A DNA stretch of 64,000 nucleotides from Xylona heveae TC161. Taxonomy: Eukaryota > Ascomycota > Xylonomycetes > Xylonales > Xylonaceae. The notes beneath the pieces are model-generated. The model saw only the letters and a program-made list of their open reading frames with translations, had not been told where the DNA came from and did no database searches. The position numbers and the translations under genes are program-made. Shown here piece by piece: positions 1-10,971 of the stretch. How positions within the stretch are numbered: the stretch's first letter is position 1; every line of letters starts with the position of its first letter. Where the stretch lies: positions 310,001-374,000 of the forward strand of contig NW_017264200.1 in assembly GCF_001619985.1 (NCBI RefSeq). Direction: 5' to 3'.

Positions 1-3000
1 CTTCATCCGGCATTCTCACGGGCTTGACCGGCACTCTCGAGCCCGTGACAGGAGCTTCTCCAGGCTTATCTCCGAGGACTTGACGCAACGCGGCCTCTGA
101 CCCACTTTCCGGCCGAGAGTTTGTGCGCCTCGCTGAGCGACTGGGGGCATTGGGTACTGAGAGATGTGACTCTGTCGGTTCACCTTGAACGCCATGAGTC
201 GTTGATTTCGCCTTTGGGCTGACCACGGTTGGTTCTTGAATGGCGTCAATCAATCTTTCGACGTCACTCTTTCCACTTCCACTTCTGACACTCATTGCGC
301 TCATAAAGCTTTTTGTACTCTCGAGGCTGCGAAGACTCTTCCGGCTTGCTACGCTGTCGTTACTATCCTTTCGAGCCATGGAAATATCCCTTGGTAGAGA
401 GCGTGACGGGCCAACAGTGTTGGCAGCAGCACCTCTATCCACAAGCAACAATTCACCCTCTACGGGAGCAGGGGAAGGCGAAGCCTCCGAAACACGACGA
501 GGCTCTGGAGCTTTTTCACCAGCCTGTGTCAATGCTGGAGGAGTCTTTTGTTCTTCCGGGAGATCGAACAGGAGCTGGATCACAAACCGGGAACCCTTGC
601 CCTCTTCCGACTTCACCCTCAACTGCCCATTCATGTTACGAATTGTTCGCGACACAACCGCCAGGCCCAATCCGAGGGTCTTCTTTGACAGCGAATCTTG
701 TACAAGTGCCTTGGAACTCGGGGCCAAAGCATCGCCAATAGACCCATCGCCGCCGGCCTGCACTTGCTCCAGTTCAGTGAATAAAGTGTCAAGCTTATCA
801 ACTGACATGCCAACTCCAGAGTCTTCGACCGAGATTTCTACTTCAGCCTTGCCCTCTTCGAATCTTGTAGGCCATGCCTCTATGCGCACAAATCCTTCGG
901 TAGTATGTTGTATCGCATTGGCGATTATATTCGAAATCGCTTGTCGAATCTTCCGTTGGTCCCCAATGACTTTGGTCGGCAAGCCCGGATGCTCCACCAA
1001 TTGGTAGTCAATCTGTTTGCGTTTTGCATCTCCCTGGAACATTTCAAATGCCTCCCGAATCGTGAAGATCAAATCCAACGGCTCAAATTTGACAAGGTTA
1101 TGCCCTTCCTCTGCTTTGGTCAGGTCGAGTAAATCATTGATGACGTAAATGAGAGATTTAGAAGCCGAATGCGACTTTGCGAGATATTCCCGTGTTTCGC
1201 TGTCAATGGCACCTTCGAGTGCTATTTCGAGATAATTGATGATGGCATTGAGCGGTGTTCGAACTTCGTGCGCCGAATTGGCAAGGAGGAGTCGCGTGAG
1301 TTCGCTGGTTTGCAATGCCGCCTCCTTTTGTCGCCAAACATCAATAAATTTACCATACACTAGGCAAAGCACGGCGGCGGTCTCAATCTGTTCCTCGGAC
1401 CATTCACGGCATTTGCCAACGACCGTCTCGCTCCATGTTTTGAAGCTTGTCCGGGGCTCAAGGTAACCTTCGGTGCCTTCTTTAATGACCTTGTCATAGG
1501 GGTTCCCGGCCCATTTCACATGTTTGACTTGAGCTTTACGGAAGAACACAATAAAATCAAGCCCGCCAATCGACAAAGGCACAAAGAGGAGACCTGCTAT
1601 GAACTGGAAGCCTGGAGGATACCTCAGATCCGGAAAGTCTTCTCGAATATCTTGCGAGGTCATCACAGAGGTAAACTTTCGCATGCGGAGATATTCCAAG
1701 AGGGCCAACGCTTCTTGCGGCTGCTCCAGCTTTCCCAGAATCTTTGTCTCGTCCCTGATCGAAAGCAGGCCCAGGTCGGCGTCGAACAGATTAAGCAAGT
1801 CCTCAGAGGAGGCGATTATGTATCCAGAGGGATTGGAGGGCGTTGAGACGGTATTGATCAGCTTCCGCGCTTGGAGACGAGAGGCATAGGAAAGCCGCTC
1901 AATGTTTCGAGAGACGGAATCTCCAATCAACCGGCACATTTTCCGAATAGGAAAAGACACCCTCATGCCCTGAGATCCGTACGAATGGCAGGAGATGAGG
2001 CCCCAAAGTTCATTGAATGCATTGATCGAAATGGACATGGAAGCCCTCACGCCCATGTTAGCCAAGTATTTGATGTGAATCGGCGACATGGCGCGCAGGT
2101 ATGCATAGGTCATGTCGAGCGGGGTCTCCAGGTCGGCAACCGTTCGACAAACGAGCCGCGCCGTGACCTGCTCACGGTCGTACAAAAGCCGCACCTTGTT
2201 GATCTTGTAGAGGTCTCGGGCCTGTTTTGGAATATCTGAGGCGGGGAAATGGAGGCCATTGTACAGATCGAGCGTCGCTCGTGGATCCACCAATTCGGTG
2301 ACGACTTTACCATTCCATGCCTGGTCGAATTGGTAAATCATGACGCGATGAAATCCCGTTAATTCCTTGACGACGCCCACAAGCACCTTGAGCAGCCTCT
2401 CAAGAGTGGGTGCGGCTGACAGCTGTTCTTGGATCTGGGACATGATGTTGAACACCTCCATGGCAGCGGCTTCACTCTTGCGCTTCCGCGCGCTTCGAAG
2501 GATCCGGAGCGGCTTGCTCAGCGTCTCTGTACTTTCGGCATATTCTTCGGGGTTAGGTTGGCTGTTGAGGGTGTCCTCGGGTCCTTCTAAGCCCGGCTCA
2601 CCCGCTGGAACAAGAGGATAGAGGGTGTCGTCCTCGAGCTCAAATTCGCAAATGACGAGCTCCGGGTGACGCTCGTTCACGTGCATTGCACACCAGAGCT
2701 TTTGGGATCGCCGCTGCCCGGGCGGCCGGATGGACATGGTAAAAACCTCGGGCCCGTTGGTCGCGGGATCGGCGTCATCCTCGCGCACAAAATCAACGTG
2801 ATCGAGCATATTGTCCGCTTGCTCCTCCGAGAGAATGTCTGTAAAACTTTCCAGGTCGAATAGCTCGCGCGGCGAGTAACCAATAAATCGTTTCGAATTT
2901 TCGCTGACGATTCGCACGACAAGTCTGCCATCGCTTTCTTCCTGCAACGCCAAGAGAAAGCCAAAGGACTGGACGGCTCCCGGGATGTGGATGGGCTCGT

Positions 3001-3805
3001 CCTCGCAACGCTGCAGGGTCTCACCGCCCCGACCGGTGATGACGGCATGGCCACCATCGACAACAGTGTGTTTGAACCTCGACGTCACAAGCATGCCGCT
3101 CTCGCTATCCTGCCCATCATGGACACTCTTGGTACTCTTGATACTCTTGATGGATGGACTTTGGGGACGCAGTGGCCCAGGGCCACTGGTACTGTTGGTC
3201 TCCGACTTCCCCGTCGAGCCACCCTCGCTGAACAAGCGCAGCTGCTTAATGTCGATTGTAGCTGAGCTCGCGGTGGGCCTGCGCTTGCTGGCCTGTCGAC
3301 TAGCGGCGGCAGAGGTGGCGTCCTGCGGCGTGTGACTGACCGAGGGCGTGCCATGTCTTCCAGGTCGGCCTTCTGGTTGCGACGAGAGATCGGAGATGCG
3401 GCTTTGGGCGATGCTATCGACCGAATCTCTCCGAGCATCGTTATTGCGAACGGAACCAAAGGGAAATCCGTCTGTGAAGCTGCCGCTCTGCTCGGAGCGA
3501 ACCGCAGGGGTCTGGTAGGGATCAACGGAGACCACCGATCGAATGGGAAAGACCCTGTCCGTGGATGCTGGACTGAAGATTTCGGACGGAGGTTCGGATA
3601 AGGCGGAGGGAGAAAAGGCAGGGCCCTCTCGAGTGGGCGGAGAGGAAGAGGTGGGACCGGTAAGCGGCAGATGCAAGTTCCCTGGGGGAACGGTTGAACG
3701 GCTTGGTTCTGCAGTAGTTTTCTGAGACTGAGCTAAAGACTGCGCCGTCAATGGCGCACTCATGTGCGAATCCCTCCTGGGCGATCCATCTCCTGCTGCA
3801 GACAT
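1..3805 (-). CDS. fphA: Fungal phytochrome hybrid histidine kinase, 3' end cut by window edge
   Basis: Red/far-red photoreceptor and sensor kinase; in fungi it represses or tunes sexual development and feeds stress signalling. One open frame of at least 1268 codons runs off the left edge, starting at 3805 (an in-frame Met at 3763 is an alternative). Residues 1-250 are a disordered Ser/Pro-rich extension. The PAS domain follows, with Cys267 in RCEDEPIHIPG, the expected biliverdin-attachment Cys of fungal and bacterial phytochromes. A GAF domain (about 449-610) has the DIP motif at 524-526, and a PHY domain lies at about 620-800. The phospho-acceptor His846 is in NSAHEVRTPLNAI, and the ATPase domain has an N box near 962, DSGVGM near 995 and GLGLAVV near 1045. 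A Ser-rich linker follows. The C-terminal receiver domain, usual in this family, would lie outside the window. No intron is needed. Family identity is very secure; the chromophore is inferred. Confidence 0.96.
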   Translation of the reverse strand, partial: MSAAGDGSPRRDSHMSAPLTAQSLAQSQKTTAEPSRSTVPPGNLHLPLTGPTSSSPPTREGPAFSPSALSEPPSEIFSPASTDRVFPIRSVVSVDPYQTPAVRSEQSGSFTDGFPFGSVRNNDARRDSVDSIAQSRISDLSSQPEGRPGRHGTPSVSHTPQDATSAAASRQASKRRPTASSATIDIKQLRLFSEGGSTGKSETNSTSGPGPLRPQSPSIKSIKSTKSVHDGQDSESGMLVTSRFKHTVVDGGHAVITGRGGETLQRCEDEPIHIPGAVQSFGFLLALQEESDGRLVVRIVSENSKRFIGYSPRELFDLESFTDILSEEQADNMLDHVDFVREDDADPATNGPEVFTMSIRPPGQRRSQKLWCAMHVNERHPELVICEFELEDDTLYPLVPAGEPGLEGPEDTLNSQPNPEEYAESTETLSKPLRILRSARKRKSEAAAMEVFNIMSQIQEQLSAAPTLERLLKVLVGVVKELTGFHRVMIYQFDQAWNGKVVTELVDPRATLDLYNGLHFPASDIPKQARDLYKINKVRLLYDREQVTARLVCRTVADLETPLDMTYAYLRAMSPIHIKYLANMGVRASMSISINAFNELWGLISCHSYGSQGMRVSFPIRKMCRLIGDSVSRNIERLSYASRLQARKLINTVSTPSNPSGYIIASSEDLLNLFDADLGLLSIRDETKILGKLEQPQEALALLEYLRMRKFTSVMTSQDIREDFPDLRYPPGFQFIAGLLFVPLSIGGLDFIVFFRKAQVKHVKWAGNPYDKVIKEGTEGYLEPRTSFKTWSETVVGKCREWSEEQIETAAVLCLVYGKFIDVWRQKEAALQTSELTRLLLANSAHEVRTPLNAIINYLEIALEGAIDSETREYLAKSHSASKSLIYVINDLLDLTKAEEGHNLVKFEPLDLIFTIREAFEMFQGDAKRKQIDYQLVEHPGLPTKVIGDQRKIRQAISNIIANAIQHTTEGFVRIEAWPTRFEEGKAEVEISVEDSGVGMSVDKLDTLFTELEQVQAGGDGSIGDALAPSSKALVQDSLSKKTLGLGLAVVSRTIRNMNGQLRVKSEEGKGSRFVIQLLFDLPEEQKTPPALTQAGEKAPEPRRVSEASPSPAPVEGELLLVDRGAAANTVGPSRSLPRDISMARKDSNDSVASRKSLRSLESTKSFMSAMSVRSGSGKSDVERLIDAIQEPTVVSPKAKSTTHGVQGEPTESHLSVPNAPSRSARRTNSRPESGSEAALRQVLGDKPGEAPVTGSRVPVKPVRMPDE

Positions 3806-6800
3806 GCTCTCTAAAATCCAAGTGTATTCCTCCTTGCGTAGTGGGTACTTCTATTTTGATCAAGTCGACGGTCGTCGGAGGGTGGGATTGGTGATGCGCA
3901 CTATCTGGCCCGCATTCGTAGTCGTGCAAAGTCAAGGAGCCGTATGAAGCTCACAATCGAGGACCATCTAATAATGACCTTTATTCCCACGATATGCCGG
4001 GGTGTGCTCTGACGAAGGCGACGACGACGACGACGACGGTGCCGAAGACGATTGCTAGGATTCCAAAACGGCTTCAACAACGAGGAAAAGGACGACTGAA
4101 AGAGCGAAGACGAGGAGGAAAAGGTGTTGAAGGGGCAAAAATGCGAGATAGGGCTCGACCAGGGGTGGAGCAAGCCTGTGTGCGCAGCTGCACACGCGAG
4201 ATGATCGGTGCAAGGTTGCTGAGAGGGAAGAGTGCAAGGACGAAATGGTAAAAAGCCCGCTTTCCTTTTCTCCCGCCGACTTGTAAGATGTAGGAAAGGA
4301 TCGTCTTGGTCCCAGGGAGAAAGAAAGGGTTTCGCCAGCTACCGAGGCCGAGAGTGGGGTGGGAAATGAGAGAGCTTGTGGAGGAGCAACGTCAAGTAAA
4401 CTAACGTAAGAGGTGAGAGGACGACATCAGCACGCAGTAGGGCAGAAGAAAGAGAGGTTATCGGAATGCTGTAATCCCCGATCGCATCGAGTAAGACTGT
4501 TGTAATTTAGGTGTGGATGACTCTTTCCGACACGACTTTCTTCCGTCCTCATCGCACTTCCATAGAGACAGAGGCAGGAAAGAGGTACAAGTTGTAGGGC
4601 GGCGAAACAGTATACTTTAGTGACAGGGGGCCACCGGGGTTTGATCGTCTCCAGTCTGGACGTGGTGGGGAGGGAGGGGGGATGTACAGTATTAGAGCGG
4701 GATTATTGGTTAGGGGAGGGGAAATCACCATGGGCAAAATGGACTCCAAATGGGCGAGAAGTCGAAAAGTCCCTGGGGGAGAAAATCTGGCCCACCGGGT
4801 GATCCACTCCTTGCCCACTGTGGCGTTGGGGGGGAGGTCTTGGTAGTCGTCTCTTGTCTTGCCCGTGCCCCAGTGAAGAAAATAATGAGCCTTGTCCGAT
4901 CTGGTGGATCACTTGGGCTTGGCTGATTGTCTGCCGGGGGCTAAAGATACCGACCACGCAATCTGCCCAAGGTAACTGTACCGCTACGAGGGCTGGCGCT
5001 ATACCCGTACCAGGTGTTCACTTAATTTACGCCCTGTTGGAGTCTGACAAAGTATGAGCGCGATCATAACTTGTGCTCACGAACACTGCTGCATAGTAAA
5101 GTAATGCAATTGCTCCGACTGAAAATTGCCCATGCCAGGATTTTCTCAATTCGATGCTTGCTGTACTGCTCATTGTACGAGTATTGTATTAAAGTTCGTC
5201 TCTTCAAGAAAAGCGATGCATTGATCAGCCAGAGGCTTTCCACGAGACGATCTTCATAGACAATACTCGCCACACCTGCTTGCGTGGCCGGCAATGAAGA
5301 TCGTCCATCTCTCGGCCCATGGCGGCGGAAACGGAAAAAGAAGAGAGAAAGATATGATTTTTGGTTTTGAATCAGATCGTCGATCTGATCGCTGGGGGGG
5401 AAAAGAAAGGAAGAAGCACTTCTTTCTCTGGATGGGATGCCCTGAGCTCTCAGTTTTGCTCTCATTAGGATATTCGCATCTCGGTATCGGCATCCCTGCA
5501 GTTCGCTTGATATCGTGCAGCCCTCTCACGTCAAAAATGCCAGATGAGATCAGCTCCCGGACGCCGCTGACTATTTGGGAGGGAAGCCACTGATCCTTCC
5601 GACAGGCCATGACACTCTGAAACGAAGCGCCACACCTTTCTCGTCGATCTTTTGCCTCTTCTGATCAAGCATATCCAGTGTCTCACACTTTTTCTGTGCA
5701 CGGGCAGCGCAAGGGTACCTGTACTTTAAACAAGTACCTGTACTCATCAACAGACTATCGGAGTACTCTCTTCACGTTGCATCAATCCTGGTCGCGGCAG
5801 TCAACTGTCAATCGTCATCTGAATGGTGTAGATGATTAATAATAACAAGAAACCGAGCACTCTTTGATGAGTTGTCCAAGATCATCATGATTGTTCGTCA
5901 ATGCTCGTGTCAGCCAACATATTGAATGACTTTCAAATCGCATTAGATTCAGATCAGCTCGATTCATAAATAACTGCAGCTCATTGCGATTGTATAAGAC
6001 AGTATTCCCAAACAAGGTACACATCTTCCAAAAAAATGTGTCGAAATGTTTTGCTATCAAAGACAATCACATATTTCCGCGGCATGGAGACAAAACAATA
6101 ACTCGAAAGGTACAGAGGTACGGAGTAGTGCAATGTAAAAAGCAGCGGAGATGATTTGGGTTCAGTGTGCGACAAGATCCATTCAATCGCTTAGTAAGCA
6201 CAACAGATGGACAAGTAAAAATATTCAAAGGGAAAAAAAATCGAGATAAAACGTACGTGTGCTTCGACTGTACCGGATCCGCTTGATGGGGAAAGTAACA
6301 TCAACGTTTTCGAATTTGGCATTTGGAATCTAATGGAAATTTGAACGGGGGTATTCCCAGAGGGACGGGAACAAGTGGAGATTAATGCCTTTCTTTTGCC
6401 GGTGGAAAAGGTGATATGATTGGATGTTCGGAGCAGTTTCCGGCGCTTGCGGCTCGACAATGAAATGGACAGCTGCATCTCATTCGTTGTCGTCGCTAAA
6501 GAGAATTGTTGCAACGATCCAAACAGCGAGGCTAGATTATTGATTGCTTAGGCGCAAAGGGATCAATGACGTGAGCCTTGGTCCACGGTGGAGCACTGGA
6601 GCGTTGTCGACCCAGCAGTGGTTTCCAACGCCACACTCACAAGCCTCGGCCCATCCACCATTATTTACTTCGTACTACCTACACTCAATAGAATTCTAAG
6701 GCTCTCTTTGCCTACCTACCTACCTTATACTCGACCCAACTATCGATTGGCACACAATCATGGAAGATGCATATAATCTAGGTACCCAAAGTATATCAAG

Positions 6801-7502
6801 ATTTCCCCGCGTGGATGTCCAATACGGCTTGATTCGTCTCATTATCCGTTGCTGCATGATGTGGCGTACATTTACCGCCACGGGCAAAGTGAGCCGGTGC
6901 TTATTGACGGGCGAAAAACGCGCCCTCACAAGCATCCAGCTGGACGACCGTGTCATTTTTCATGGAGAAGATGGAAGCGCTAACACTAGAGAAGCATATA
7001 CTCCATTGTTTCTCATCTTCTCGTTGCTGGTAAAGCTATAATGCAAATGCAGTTGGACAAGAAGAAAAACCAATAGGATGATAACAGAAGAATATGGTGC
7101 ATACTAATCTTTAGGTTCAATACAAGTTCTAACATCATCAGGTCCAGGCACCGCGGATGTTTTCCGCCTCAAGTTGGCTCGTCTTCTTTTGCATTATATT
7201 TCCGCACTTTGAATTGATTACAACGATTCATGTCTTCAGGAAGGGCAAGAGCAAGAGCAATTAACAAATGTATAGATGAAATGTGTTGGAAAATACATAG
7301 GATGATATGAAAATGCCGAACGGACAAAAAAAAAAAAAAGAGAAGCTAAGAAAGTCTGAGAGAGAGCGAGTAATTACTCAAGTAGATGGGACGAGGAAGA
7401 AAAAATGCCCAAGGCATGCAATCTAGTACCAAAAATCCCATCTCTACCCAGCAAATGGGAAAACAAGCACGTCGCAAGCACGGCTTCTGAAAAAGCCTTT
7501 GA
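3806..7502. other. Gene-poor interval upstream of the phytochrome gene
   Basis: About 3.7 kb with no reading frame that resembles a known protein and no convincing spliced gene; all frames are short and lack plausible composition. The part next to 3805 should contain the phytochrome promoter and 5' UTR. It holds a CGA trinucleotide run near 4018-4038, a G/A-rich stretch around 4620-4860, a TACGGAGTA motif at 6119-6127 and an A run near 7326-7341. An unannotated non-coding RNA or long leader cannot be excluded from sequence alone. Confidence 0.5.
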
Positions 7503-8441
7503 TCAAGGATCTCCAGGGGAAGTCTGGGGAGCTTCCTTGTAGGCGGGGTTGTTCTCTCGGCTGGGACGACTGTCGCTGAACGCAATGTTCAACTTGCGAA
7601 AATCCCAATTGCGGGAGAAGAACAAGAACCCGAAGCTGAGGCCCGGGACCATGAGCACGTCGAGGACGCCGAAGAAGACATGGCCACTGGTGACGCCGAT
7701 GATGTTGCCGCCATCCGTCAGCCCAAAAGCGATTGGGTAAAGCACCCACAGGACATTCAACCAGACGGAAAGGATGAGATAGTCGCGGTCCACGGCCAAC
7801 AGGGCCGCGGCTTCCCGGCTCTCATTGATAGTGCTCATGGCGAGGATGAGCCAGGCGAAAGTGCCAAAGGCGAAGAAACCCCACTTGTAGCTTGTGGTCG
7901 TGTACGCGGCCACGAGGTAGGTGATGACCCAGAACCACGCGCAAACAATGTTGGTGACAATAGTGGTCCAGGAAACGCCGGACACGAGACCGAGTGCCAG
8001 GGCGAGCGAAGGGAAGGCGACGACCCAGTTGACGTATTTGGCCCAGAACATTTGGCGGACAAGTCCGTTACCGACATGATCGACCTGCTTCACTGCACTC
8101 CAACCAAGATCGGAAGCCTGGGCGAAATACGTGGTGGCGCCGACTAGGAGGACCAAGGTGAACAGGTAGTGGAAAACTCTCTCGCTCTCTTTGCTGGTGA
8201 AGGAGAAGGATAAAAGGACAATCTAACAGAACTCGTGGTGTTAGTGGATTGGCCTGAAGCTGGGAAAATTGAAGACAATTCAGTCCCCCAATGAAGGGAG
8301 AAAGGGGGAACGTACCAAGGACAGGCAATAGATGGCCATGACGGCCCAGAGCCAGTCCGACCCATGCAAGGACAGAGCTTCATCAACCCCCGTTATGGGA
8401 TTGACATTGAGCGCATCGTTTCCTCGCTCGAAAAGAATCAT
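7503..8441 (-). CDS. Opsin-related protein (ORP/HSP30-Yro2 type), lacks retinal-binding lysine
   Basis: Seven-helix membrane protein of the microbial rhodopsin superfamily. Exons are 8316-8441 and 7503-8222 (intron with GTACGT donor and GTTAG acceptor), giving 281 aa. Helix A starts at SDWLWAV; helix C is FWAKYVNWVVAFP; helix G is FFGVLDVLMVP. Aligned by eye to bacteriorhodopsin, the helix G Schiff-base Lys position is Val234 (Asp230 is kept). The helix C Arg is Lys104, the proton acceptor Asp is Asn107 and the donor Asp is Ala118. It therefore belongs to the non-photochemical opsin-related group rather than to the NOP-1/CarO pumps. Members of that group are plasma-membrane proteins linked to stress, heat and organic-acid response, with unclear biochemistry. 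It lies 3.7 kb from the phytochrome gene on the same strand, and a GATA-rich repeat array lies about 0.4 kb upstream. Confidence 0.93.
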
Positions 8442-9059
8442 GGTCAAATGCTCAATGTCACGTGGATCTCGTATATATTGGCCTCGTTATATGGCCCGTA
8501 AATATTCGAAGACCTTGGAGGGGAAAAAGAAAACAGCTGGGCAGTTGAAGGATCAAGCCAGGTAGCGGAGAGCTGCCCTCCTTATAAGTAGGGCACCACT
8601 TACAAGTTCAGCCGCTGGAGATACAATGAAAGGGTCCTGGGCATGTGGGAAGTCGGAGATTGGCGCAAGAGATGGTGGACCAAGATGGCATCCATGGTCG
8701 CTTTCTCTCCCTTCTCCATCCAGGATTAAGATTATTATCAATCATTGCATGCGACGGGATTCATAGTTGCCCCGATGCCTGCTCGGGGGGATTGTTTCTT
8801 GTGAGTGTAGAACTGTGGCTTTGTGCTGCAGCCAAACGGTTTCAATCTATTTCTCCGAATTGTTTCTCCGAATCTTTATCGCCATATTTATCCGATATAT
8901 TTATCCGATCAGTTTATCCGATAGTTTATCCGAGGCTGACCTTCAGGTGGCCGAATTCTTAAAGCTCCCTCGGGGACGTCAAATGCAAGCTTGACGGCTA
9001 GAGGAATGTCGGTTATTCAGGCTACGATGATATGGGCAGCCAGAGCTGAGGGTGGACCT
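8442..9059. promoter_or_regulatory. Upstream region of the opsin-related gene
   Basis: The 618 bp between the start of the opsin-related gene and the 3' end of the neighbouring regulator. No coding potential is seen. Its main feature is the degenerate array at 8850-8935, described separately. A TATATA-like stretch lies at about 8471-8480 and a CTTATAAGG-like element near 8579-8588 when read on the minus strand; either could be core promoter, but neither is proven. Confidence 0.45.
8850..8935. repeat. Array of about seven 12-13 bp TTTATCCGAT-like units
   Basis: Units of the form (G/A/C)TTTATCCGAT recur at roughly 12-13 bp spacing. Two early copies read TTTCTCCGAAT, one is degenerate (CTTTATCGCCAT), and four are near-identical TTTATCCGA(T/G). 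Every TTTATC copy is a GATA core on the other strand (GATAAA). The array sits about 410-495 bp upstream of the opsin-related gene. It could be a binding array for GATA-type factors, which include the white-collar light regulators, or simple slippage product. Confidence 0.75.
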
Positions 9060-10971
9060 CTACTCGTTTGGAGTGGCTCCCTCGACACTATGACGATATA
9101 GCTCCTTGGTTTTATCGATGCATGACCGCGGTAGCAGATCCAAGTAGCTTTGCTCGTGATTGTTAATGTTCTTCAACTCACCGAAGAGGTGAAAGAACTC
9201 CTGGAGACGCCGTTGGAAAGATTTGCCTGTGTGCATATTGTCGTAGAGGAACTCGGCGCAGAGGAAGAGGGGAATGGGCATCAACGGATGTATCTAGACG
9301 AAAAGCCATCAGCATACCATGGCTTGCTGGGAGAATATAGCTTACCTTGGAGGAGGGTAGATCGCGCAGCGTTACAGCAAGATGGACTATAGTGGCGGAA
9401 GCGTCCAAAGCTCGATTTTGATAGTAGAACACGTCGCTATCTCCCTGCGATGAGTCGATAGGTGATCCCACCGACTCCACCATGGCTTTGCAGAAGTATA
9501 CAACGGTGGCTTGGCCCAGGATATTGGCAAACAGAAGCAGAGGTTCAAATACTTCGGTGGGTGACGGATAGCATTGAGACAAGACTTGAAGCCGGGTCGT
9601 TAAGAGGCTTTCTAATGACCTACGCTGCTCGGGGCTGTCCGATTCCATGTCACCGTACGCTTTGGAAATGTGATACCGTTGGCTCTGAAGCAGGCTACGC
9701 CCGCCAAGTGTCGCCAAGATCAGGCACTCATTGAACGAAGACCGTCCTTGAAGATTAGGCTCTGTCATGGCTTCAGATAGGAGTGGTCCTAGCTCTTCGC
9801 GCCCGCTCTGGAAGGCTGCATCTGGAGCTGGCAGTCTGGTGCATATCTGTGATTGATTCATCCCAAGGGGTCATCAGTTAGCCCGGCATTCGTCACTCGC
9901 TTTCGCCTACTTGGCAGGTGGCATTTTTTCCCCTTACCATGTGCTCGTTCAGCGTGATGGGCCAGTCGCCGCGCATGCTCATGACATGATCAAGGAAGTA
10001 AGCCATCCAGAACACCCGGCGCCTCTCCTCAACCTCGATGAAGTCACCGCACTGGGGAGAGGAGGGGCCATATTTGTCAACAGGACGGTCGATTTCATGA
10101 AACCGCAAGGCCTGCACTACTCGGAATGCCCGACCAGCGCTCATCCATGCCTGTCGATGATAGGTCCGCATCGACTCGAACGTTGCGATCAGCACCCACG
10201 CCTGGGCCACTTCGGTGCCTACGCTGCCATGCTCATCGCCGTCGACATTCAGAGACTCGAGAATCTGCTTGGTCTCCTGGTAGAGTGGCTCAATCATTTC
10301 GCGGAACTGAGCGGACATTAGCGCGGCCAGCGCCCACGTAGCATACTGCAAGCATTTCTGCGACGCCGTTTTGTCGCTGGATTTGGCCCATGACAAGTAC
10401 CGCCGCTGGTGTAGAATGGGGATCGAAGCATGCACCCGGTCCATGTAGAGCTGGCCTCTGGCAGAGAAGGTGTCAGCACTCATGTAGGATTCCCTTACTC
10501 TCTCAAGGAGTTTTACAGTTCCTCCTGCACGACATCCAATGGAGGAAGCAGAGGGTTGTGGACAGGCAATGACCGTAAACTAGTGACTGATGCCACTGCA
10601 GGTGGGGAGCAATCAGGCGTCAAGACCTCAGGATCCCCCGCCGTGTCTGGCATATCCACTGACAATGCTGAAGGTGTTGGCCTGTGGCTGCCTGGGAAGA
10701 CGTCCTGGCCTCGTTGTTGGGTCGCCAATAGCGTCTCCAGGTGCGCAATTCGATTCCTTAGAGCCTTCAGGTGGCCTTTCTTAGGTCCTCGAGCACCCCT
10801 CTCCGTCACTTCACAGGCGATACCGGTCTCTTGACAGATGCCGCATCGAGGCTGGCGCCCATCGCAGCGCAGCTTGCGGCGTCGGCACTCGTCACATGCG
10901 GTACTTGTGCACTGGCGACCTTGAGTTGCACGTAGCGGCGACCTCCCGTCAGTGTCAGTGTTGAATTCCAT
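9060..10971 (-). CDS. Zn2Cys6 transcription factor with fungal-specific regulatory domain
   Basis: Nuclear sequence-specific regulator; target unknown. Proposed exons: 10581-10971, 9938-10524, 9346-9846, 9060-9293 (570 aa, in frame). The binuclear zinc cluster is Cys26, 29, 36, 43, 46 and 53 (spacing 2-6-6-2-6), followed by a basic linker (GPKKGHLKALRNRIAHLE) and a short leucine-containing helix likely to dimerise. The middle-homology region is recognisable from YMDRVHASIPILHQ and from EERRRVFWMAYFLDHVMSM to WPITLNEHM. Introns 2 and 3 have strong signals (GTAAGG with GCTAAC branch; GTAAGC with CTGATG and TCTAG). Intron 1 (10525-10580) has a weak donor, GTTTAC, chosen because it is the only donor found giving the right phase. 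The neighbouring opsin-related gene is on the same strand, but no regulatory link is visible. Confidence 0.87.

Noticed and set aside
4549-7041. Several 60-130 codon frames in the gap between phytochrome and opsin-like genes.
   Set aside because: No recognisable motif, low-complexity or biased composition, and no consistent splice joints to neighbours.
7503-8441. A light-driven proton-pumping rhodopsin.
   Set aside because: Helix G has no Lys, and the helix C acceptor and donor Asp are replaced.
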